From Methylobacterium mesophilicum SR1.6/6 (GTDB lineage: Bacteria; Pseudomonadota; Alphaproteobacteria; Rhizobiales; Beijerinckiaceae): a stretch of DNA of 64,000 bases. Each line of letters starts with the position of its first letter. Position 1 is the first letter of the stretch. The position numbers and the translations under genes are program-made. Positions 59,675 through 64,000 of the stretch are shown here, in pieces. Location of the stretch: positions 3,107,612 to 3,171,611 of the forward strand of contig NZ_CP043538.1 in assembly GCF_000364445.2 (NCBI RefSeq). Reading direction: 5' to 3'. Under the pieces are notes generated by a model. That model searched no databases. It was not told the origin of the DNA and was given only the letters and a program-made list of their open reading frames with translations.

Positions 59675-60550
59675 TCAGGCTTCGAGGTGCCGCGGTCGTC
59701 CCAGGCGGCGGAGCAGGCCGTCCTGTGGGCCCGCCAGCATGGAGGCGAGGTAGAGGGTTCCGGCCGCCAGTACGATGGCCGGGCCGCTCGGCAGGTCAAA
59801 CTGGTAGGACAGGCTCAAGCCCGCCACGCTGGCGATCGCGGCGATCAGCATCGAAACCGGGATCAGGCCGCCGAGATCGCGAGCCCAGAACCGAGCCGCC
59901 ACCGCCGGGAGCAGCATCAGGCCGACCGCCAGGAGCGTCCCGAGGGCCTGGAACCCGCCGACGAGGTTGACCACCACCAGGGCGAGGAAGACGAGATGCA
60001 CCGGTCCGCCGCCGCGGCTCACGGTGCGCAGGAATAGCGGGTCGACGCATTCCATCACGAGCGGCCGAAAGATCAGGGCGAGGACCACGAGGGTCAGGGT
60101 GCTGATCCCGCCGAGGAGCGTCAGGGCGTCGTCGTCCAGGGCCAGGACCGAGCCGAACAGGAAGTGCATGAGGTCGATCTGCGAACCGCGCAGCGACACC
60201 AGCAACACGCCTGCCGCCAGCGAGATCAGATAGAAGGCCGCGAGGTTGGCATCCTCGCGCACCACCGTGGCACGGGTCACAGCGCCAGCGAGCAGCGCCA
60301 CCGCAAGGCCGGCGACGAGGCCGCCCAGCGTCATCGCCGGAAGCGACAGGCCCGCGACCAAGAAGCCGGCAGCGGCGCCCGGCAGGATCGCGTGGCTCAT
60401 CGCGTCGCTCATCAAGCTCATCCGGCGTAGCGTCAGGAACACGCCGATCGGGGGCGCCGACACCGACAGGGCCAAGCAGCCGGCCAACGCCCGGCGCATG
60501 AAGCCGAATTCCACGAAAGGCGAGACCAGCGACCCGAGCGGCTCGATCAC
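59675..60550 (-). CDS. znuB: Zinc ABC transporter permease ZnuB
   Basis: 291 residues with eight or nine TM helices. MRRALAGCLALSVSAPPIGVFLTLRRMSLMSDAMSHAIL matches the start of the ABC-3 (zinc/manganese) permease family (read in pieces), and ALGTLLAVGLMLLPAVAARFWA is conserved. The GTG start at 60550 overlaps the znuC stop by 4 bp. A periplasmic binding protein (znuA) is not in the window. It is divergent from zur and probably repressed by it. Confidence 0.92.
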   Translation of the reverse strand: MIEPLGSLVSPFVEFGFMRRALAGCLALSVSAPPIGVFLTLRRMSLMSDAMSHAILPGAAAGFLVAGLSLPAMTLGGLVAGLAVALLAGAVTRATVVREDANLAAFYLISLAAGVLLVSLRGSQIDLMHFLFGSVLALDDDALTLLGGISTLTLVVLALIFRPLVMECVDPLFLRTVSRGGGPVHLVFLALVVVNLVGGFQALGTLLAVGLMLLPAVAARFWARDLGGLIPVSMLIAAIASVAGLSLSYQFDLPSGPAIVLAAGTLYLASMLAGPQDGLLRRLGRPRHLEA

Positions 60551-61368
60551 GCGGCGTCCTCATGGTGATGGTGGTTGCCCGGACCGTGGTCGTGAGCCTG
60601 TCCCGGGGCGTGTTCGTGCGCATGACCGGCGCTCGCATGCGGCCCGGCGCAGATCGCCGCGTCCTCGTCCCAGGCCTCCGAAAGGCTGCGCGCACGGGCG
60701 AGATTCTCGGGCGTCAGCACCCGCGCGGTCTGACCCCAGGCCACCGGCTCGCGGGCGAGGAGCAGGGTGCTGGGGAAATGCGCGCGCACCTGGGACAGGT
60801 CGTGGAGAGCGGCCACCACGGTTCGGCCTTCGGCGTGCCAGTGGCGCAGCAGCGCCAGCAGATCCTCCACCGTGCGGGCGTCGATTCCGGTGAAGGGCTC
60901 GTCGAGAAGCACCACGGGGCAATCCTGCAGGATCAGACGCGCGAAGAGTGCCCGGCGGAACTGGCCGCCTGAAAGGGTCCCGATCGGCCGCGACTCGAAG
61001 CCTTCGAGGCCGACCGCCGCGAGGGCGGTCTCAATCGCTGGACGGTGCCGGTTCAGGCTGCGCCACGCGCCCGCACGCTGCCAGAGCCCCATGCCGGCCA
61101 GGTCCAGGACGCTCAGCGGGAAGCTTCGGTCGATCTCGTCGGCCTGCGGCATGTAGGCGATGGCGCCCGCCCGCTCGACGCGCCCTTCCAGGCAACGGAT
61201 CTCGCCCACCATGCCTTTCAGGAGGGTCGACTTGCCCGCGCCGTTCGGGCCCACCAGCGCCAGCAGGTCCCCCGCCTGAACGGTCCCGTCGAGGTGGTGG
61301 ACCGCGGGGTGGCGGTCATAGCCCAGGGTCAGTCCGACGAGGCGGATCGGGGCGTGCTGCGGAGTCAT
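60547..61368 (-). CDS. znuC: Zinc ABC transporter ATP-binding protein ZnuC, His-rich tail
   Basis: 273 residues. Walker A GPNGAGKST (about 40-48), Q-loop MPQADE, signature LSGGQFRRALFARL, Walker B VVLLDEPF and the H-loop ALHDLS are intact. The last about 30 residues are exceptionally His-rich (HAHEHAPGQAHDHGPG and NHHHH), suggesting zinc binding. ATG 61368 overlaps the stop of a short upstream frame (ATGA). GTG 61383 is an alternative. Confidence 0.95.
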   Translation of the reverse strand: MTPQHAPIRLVGLTLGYDRHPAVHHLDGTVQAGDLLALVGPNGAGKSTLLKGMVGEIRCLEGRVERAGAIAYMPQADEIDRSFPLSVLDLAGMGLWQRAGAWRSLNRHRPAIETALAAVGLEGFESRPIGTLSGGQFRRALFARLILQDCPVVLLDEPFTGIDARTVEDLLALLRHWHAEGRTVVAALHDLSQVRAHFPSTLLLAREPVAWGQTARVLTPENLARARSLSEAWDEDAAICAGPHASAGHAHEHAPGQAHDHGPGNHHHHEDAA

Positions 61369-61499
61369 ATGGCCAGCGCCCACGCGATGGTCAGCCAGAC
61401 GAGGGCCGAGAACGCCCCCGCCAAGGCTAGGCGCGGCCCGACCCCGCTGCGGAACAGGGAGGGCGCGGCCACTCGTGTCGGGCTCTGTCTGCGGGGCAA
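61365..61499 (-). CDS. Possible small membrane peptide upstream of znuC
   Basis: 44 residues from TTG 61499. A basic start (LPRRQSPTR) is followed by one hydrophobic helix (RLALAGAFSALVWLTIAWAL). Its stop overlaps the znuC ATG (ATGA), so it could couple translation or form a membrane component of the transporter. It is too short for a firm call, and no clear ribosome-binding site is seen. Confidence 0.35.
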   Translation of the reverse strand: MPRRQSPTRVAAPSLFRSGVGPRLALAGAFSALVWLTIAWALAI

Positions 61500-61631
61500 G
61501 GCGTCCTCATCGCGCGTTCGTGCCGGCGCGGGGACCGTGCAGGGCAGCTGGTACTGGTGCGGTCCGGGGCGGCGGTGATACACTGTAACAAACCCGCGGG
61601 ACAACCTGCGGATCTGTCCGTTGGAGACATC

Positions 61632-62117
61632 ATGCACCGCCACGAGGGTCACGACGCGTGCCACGCGGGCGCCGATGACATGCTCGCGCGCGCGGAGACG
61701 ATCTGCCGGGAGCGCGGGCTGCAGTTCACGCCGTTGCGCCGCGAGGTTTTGGAGGCCGTGTCGGTCTCCGGCAAAGCCCAGGGCGCCTACGACATCGCCG
61801 AGCGCCTCAGCGCGCCGGGCAAGCGCGTCGCCCCGGTCTCCGTTTACCGCGCCCTCGACTTCCTGATGGAGCAGGGTCTGGTGCACCGGATCGCCAGCCG
61901 CAACGCGTTTATTCCCTGCGCCCACGGCCACGCCCCGGGCGAGGGCGTGATCTTTCTCATCTGTCGCACCTGCGGTGGCGTCGACGAGGCGTCTACGGAG
62001 GACGTTGAGGGCGGTCTCGGGCGGACGCTGGAGCGGGCCGGTTTCACGCCGGTCCACAGCATCCTTGAGGTCGAGGGCGATTGTGGCACCTGCCGCGAGC
62101 TGAAGCGGGTGCCCTGA
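61632..62117 (+). CDS. zur: Fur family zinc uptake regulator Zur
   Basis: 161 residues. The winged helix (GLQFTPLRREVLEAV, KRVAPVSVYRALDFLMEQG) is followed by a dimerisation domain with CRTCGG and CGTC Cys pairs for the structural zinc. The N-terminus has MHRHEGHDACH, also metal-liganding. ATG 61632 follows GGAG. Its position divergent from znuCB is typical of Zur. TGATACACTGTAACA near 61575 in the shared promoter could be its operator. Confidence 0.93.
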   Translation: MHRHEGHDACHAGADDMLARAETICRERGLQFTPLRREVLEAVSVSGKAQGAYDIAERLSAPGKRVAPVSVYRALDFLMEQGLVHRIASRNAFIPCAHGHAPGEGVIFLICRTCGGVDEASTEDVEGGLGRTLERAGFTPVHSILEVEGDCGTCRELKRVP

Positions 62118-62121
62118 CGCC

Positions 62122-63627
62122 TCAGAACGCGTTCCGGTAGGCGCGGCGCGAGATCACGGTCTGGATCATGATCTGGATGTCGAACCAGATCGACCAATTG
62201 TCGATGTAATGCAGGTCACAGGCGACGCGCCGCTCCATGGCGAGATCGGTCTGAGTCTCGCCGCGATAGCCATTCACTTGCGCCCATCCGGTGATGCCGG
62301 GCCGCACGTTGTGGCGGCGCGCGTAAAGGGCGATCCGCCGCTCGAAGCTGCGGTCGTGGGCGAGGGCGTGCGGGCGGGGTCCCACCAGCGACATCTCCCC
62401 CCGCAGGACGTTGATGAGCTGTGGCAGCTCGTCGAGGTTGGTCCGCCGGAGGAGGGCGCCGACCTGGGTGATGCGGTTGTCGTTGCGTGTCGCCTGCCGG
62501 AATGCGGCGCCGGCATCCGCGCGCATCGAACGGAACTTGAACACACCGAACGGCTGCTGGTTGAAGCCGTAGCGCTTCTGACGGAAGAAAACCGGCCCCG
62601 GGCTGTCGAGCTTGATCGCCAGGGCGATCAACGCGAGCAGCGGCGAAAGCGCCACCAGGGCGATCGTCGCCACGATCAGGTCTAGCGCGCGCTTCACCAG
62701 AACCTCGCCCAGATTCAGCGGGCGCCTGCCGATGTTGATGCCCGAGACGCCACCGACCCGGGTAACCTGCAGATCTGGAAACCGGTCGAGGACGGCGCCG
62801 GGCCGCAGATGCAGCGCCGAGGGCACGCGCAGGAACGCGTCGATGCAACGCTCGACCTCGGCGGCGTCCGTCCACGGCACCAGAACGAACACGTCGTCCG
62901 GCCGCAGGAAGCGGACGACCGAGACCGCGAGGTCCAAATCCTCTTGTAACTGGTCATGCCGAGCGGCCGTGTCGGCGCCCGGATCGACGCGGCGCAGGTA
63001 GCTGGTTCCCACGATCCGGAGTCCGAGGTGGTCGGCCTCGTTGCCCGCGTAGAACCGGGCGATATCCTCCTCGTAGCCGACGAGATGCACCCGGCTCGCC
63101 GAAGTCGATCCGGCGCTCAGGCTCCGCCGCACGAGGCGGACCATGGCGGCCCGCGTGAGAACCAGAGCCGGCAAGCCGAGGCAGAAGATGCCGAAGGAAA
63201 CGATGCGGGAGTAGTCGTTCGTGGTCTTCGTCATGAAGCTGACGACGAGGACGACCGCCCAGGCCAGGAACCACAGTGAGATCGTCCGCTGCGGATTGCT
63301 CTTCTGCGTCATCGCGTTGTCGAGGTTGTACTCCGCACGCAACGCGTTCGTGGCGACGATGACGAGGCTCAGCAGCGCCGAGAGCCGCAGGCCGCGCAGC
63401 CCGTTGGCCCAGGCCGAGCCGTCCTCCCAGACGCAATGATAGCTCAGCTCCAGAGTCAGGGTGATCGCCACGATCGTCGCGATGTCGGCGGCTGCCAGCG
63501 CCGCCGAGAGGGCGATCCGAGCGACTGCCTGGCCGCGGCGCGGCATCAGGGCCGACCACACGTCGCGACGGCGTTCGGCCGCGTTCGGGAGAACCTGGAA
63601 CGTTTCCGGGAGCCGTTCGTGAAACAT
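62122..63627 (-). CDS. Undecaprenyl-phosphate sugar phosphotransferase (WcaJ/PssY type)
   Basis: About 501 residues from ATG 63627. Four or five N-terminal TM helices (about 37-165) are followed by a CoA-binding-like region and the C-terminal bacterial sugar-transferase domain (about 310-497). That domain carries [49 protein letters not shown] and [15 protein letters not shown] in order. It initiates exopolysaccharide or capsule assembly by transferring hexose-1-P to the lipid carrier. A TTG at 63639 is another possible start. It converges on zur (4 bp). Confidence 0.94.
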   Translation of the reverse strand: MFHERLPETFQVLPNAAERRRDVWSALMPRRGQAVARIALSAALAAADIATIVAITLTLELSYHCVWEDGSAWANGLRGLRLSALLSLVIVATNALRAEYNLDNAMTQKSNPQRTISLWFLAWAVVLVVSFMTKTTNDYSRIVSFGIFCLGLPALVLTRAAMVRLVRRSLSAGSTSASRVHLVGYEEDIARFYAGNEADHLGLRIVGTSYLRRVDPGADTAARHDQLQEDLDLAVSVVRFLRPDDVFVLVPWTDAAEVERCIDAFLRVPSALHLRPGAVLDRFPDLQVTRVGGVSGINIGRRPLNLGEVLVKRALDLIVATIALVALSPLLALIALAIKLDSPGPVFFRQKRYGFNQQPFGVFKFRSMRADAGAAFRQATRNDNRITQVGALLRRTNLDELPQLINVLRGEMSLVGPRPHALAHDRSFERRIALYARRHNVRPGITGWAQVNGYRGETQTDLAMERRVACDLHYIDNWSIWFDIQIMIQTVISRRAYRNAF

Positions 63628-63936
63628 CTGGCGCGCCAAGTCCCGTTCTGATCGGACTATGTACCAGTCTGAAACAGGAAAGGTTTCAGGGCCGGCCGAT
63701 GCAAGCGACGGAGCAAGCGGCGGGCCTCGAAGAATCGCTGTCTGGTCGGCTCAAGAACGGTGTCAGCTAGTACGGTCTATGGAATCCCGCAATAAGGCGA
63801 TTGTTGCTGAGTGAATCCTCGACGCGCAGCCTCGAGGATCTTAGGCAGGCTGAGCGTGGTATGTGTGGCCCATAGCAATTCAGGCGCGATGCTTCTGAAG
63901 ATCTACAACCGGTGCGCGTCGGCCCGCCGATGACGC
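63628..63936. other. Region upstream of the sugar transferase
   Basis: About 310 bp with no recognisable gene. It should carry the promoter of the sugar-transferase gene on the minus strand. Confidence 0.4.
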
Positions 63937-63975
63937 CTCGCGCCGGACGGGGCCGATCGGTCCCTCCGGCGCGAG
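63937..63975. terminator. Long perfect hairpin near the right edge
   Basis: An 11-bp perfect inverted repeat (CTCGCGCCGGA, 63937-63947; TCCGGCGCGAG, 63965-63975) with a 17-nt loop. On the minus strand a TGA lies about 8 nt before it, so it may terminate a gene entering from beyond the right edge. Confidence 0.5.
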
Positions 63976-64000
63976 AGTGAGACTCAGACCGCCTCCGCCC

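Overview
The window is high-GC DNA with long overlapping open frames on both strands. Its gene content suits an alphaproteobacterium of the Hyphomicrobiales, most likely Methylobacterium or a close relative. This rests on a separate methylmalonyl-CoA mutase small subunit, an ATP-type PEP carboxykinase, an Hsp20-DUF1150 pair, an ffs-dnaX-ybaB cluster and an N-acetylglutaminylglutamine (osmoprotectant) amidotransferase. The genus is an inference. I see no rRNA, tRNA, CRISPR array, insertion sequence or prophage. Almost all of the window looks like ordinary chromosome, with one clearly more A/T-rich foreign-looking gene at 39356-40735.

Layout, left part. 1-3.9 kb: a GST cut by the left edge, the NAGGN amidotransferase asnO, a second class II glutamine amidotransferase and a FlaG-like small protein. 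4.2-6.4 kb: thiC with a terminator and an upstream TPP riboswitch. 6.4-13.7 kb: alpha/beta hydrolase, HNH protein, AraC regulator, acyltransferase, PilZ protein, small proteins and a class A penicillin-binding protein. 14-19.2 kb: diguanylate cyclase, aldo/keto reductase, a three-gene overlapping unit (membrane class III cyclase, small membrane protein, YaiI) and a BrnA-like orphan antitoxin. 19.5-22.9 kb: exbB-exbD-tonB energy transduction unit and two uncharacterised proteins. 23-26.3 kb: Hsp20 with a heat-shock-type promoter, DUF1150, a hydrolase and a glycosyltransferase. 26.3-27.1 kb: a decayed MerR/carboxymuconolactone decarboxylase remnant.

Layout, right part. 27.3-34 kb: infC with an apparent ATT start, a ThiF/MoeB-like protein, a SEC-C protein, and rpmI-rplT-pheS-pheT. 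34.4-39.4 kb: glycosyltransferase, glycogen-debranching-type glucosidase and dapE. 39.3-40.7 kb: the A/T-rich membrane protein. 40.8-43.8 kb: recR-def-fmt-truA. 44.1-45.8 kb: pckA. 45.9-48.4 kb: ybaB, dnaX (frame interrupted twice) and SRP RNA. 48.8-52.1 kb: comM-like ATPase overlapping a PP2C-kinase fusion. 52.1-57.6 kb: two GSTs, two secreted proteins, methylmalonyl-CoA mutase small subunit and uppP. 57.6-63.6 kb: queG, an SDR protein, znuB-znuC divergent from zur, and a polyprenyl-phosphate sugar transferase.

Most units are core metabolism or information processing: translation and aminoacylation, formylmethionine processing, DNA replication and recombination, thiamine, gluconeogenesis, propionyl-CoA assimilation and zinc supply. 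The envelope theme recurs (PBP1A, UppP, sugar transferase, two GT4 enzymes, TonB system), and so does second-messenger signalling (GGDEF, class III cyclase, PilZ, Ser/Thr kinase-phosphatase). The most notable observations are the two homopolymer frameshifts in the essential dnaX gene, the nonsense-mutated MerR-CMD relic, the A/T-rich membrane protein with a helix-hairpin-helix-like tail, the ATT start of infC, and a possible short membrane peptide coupled to znuC.
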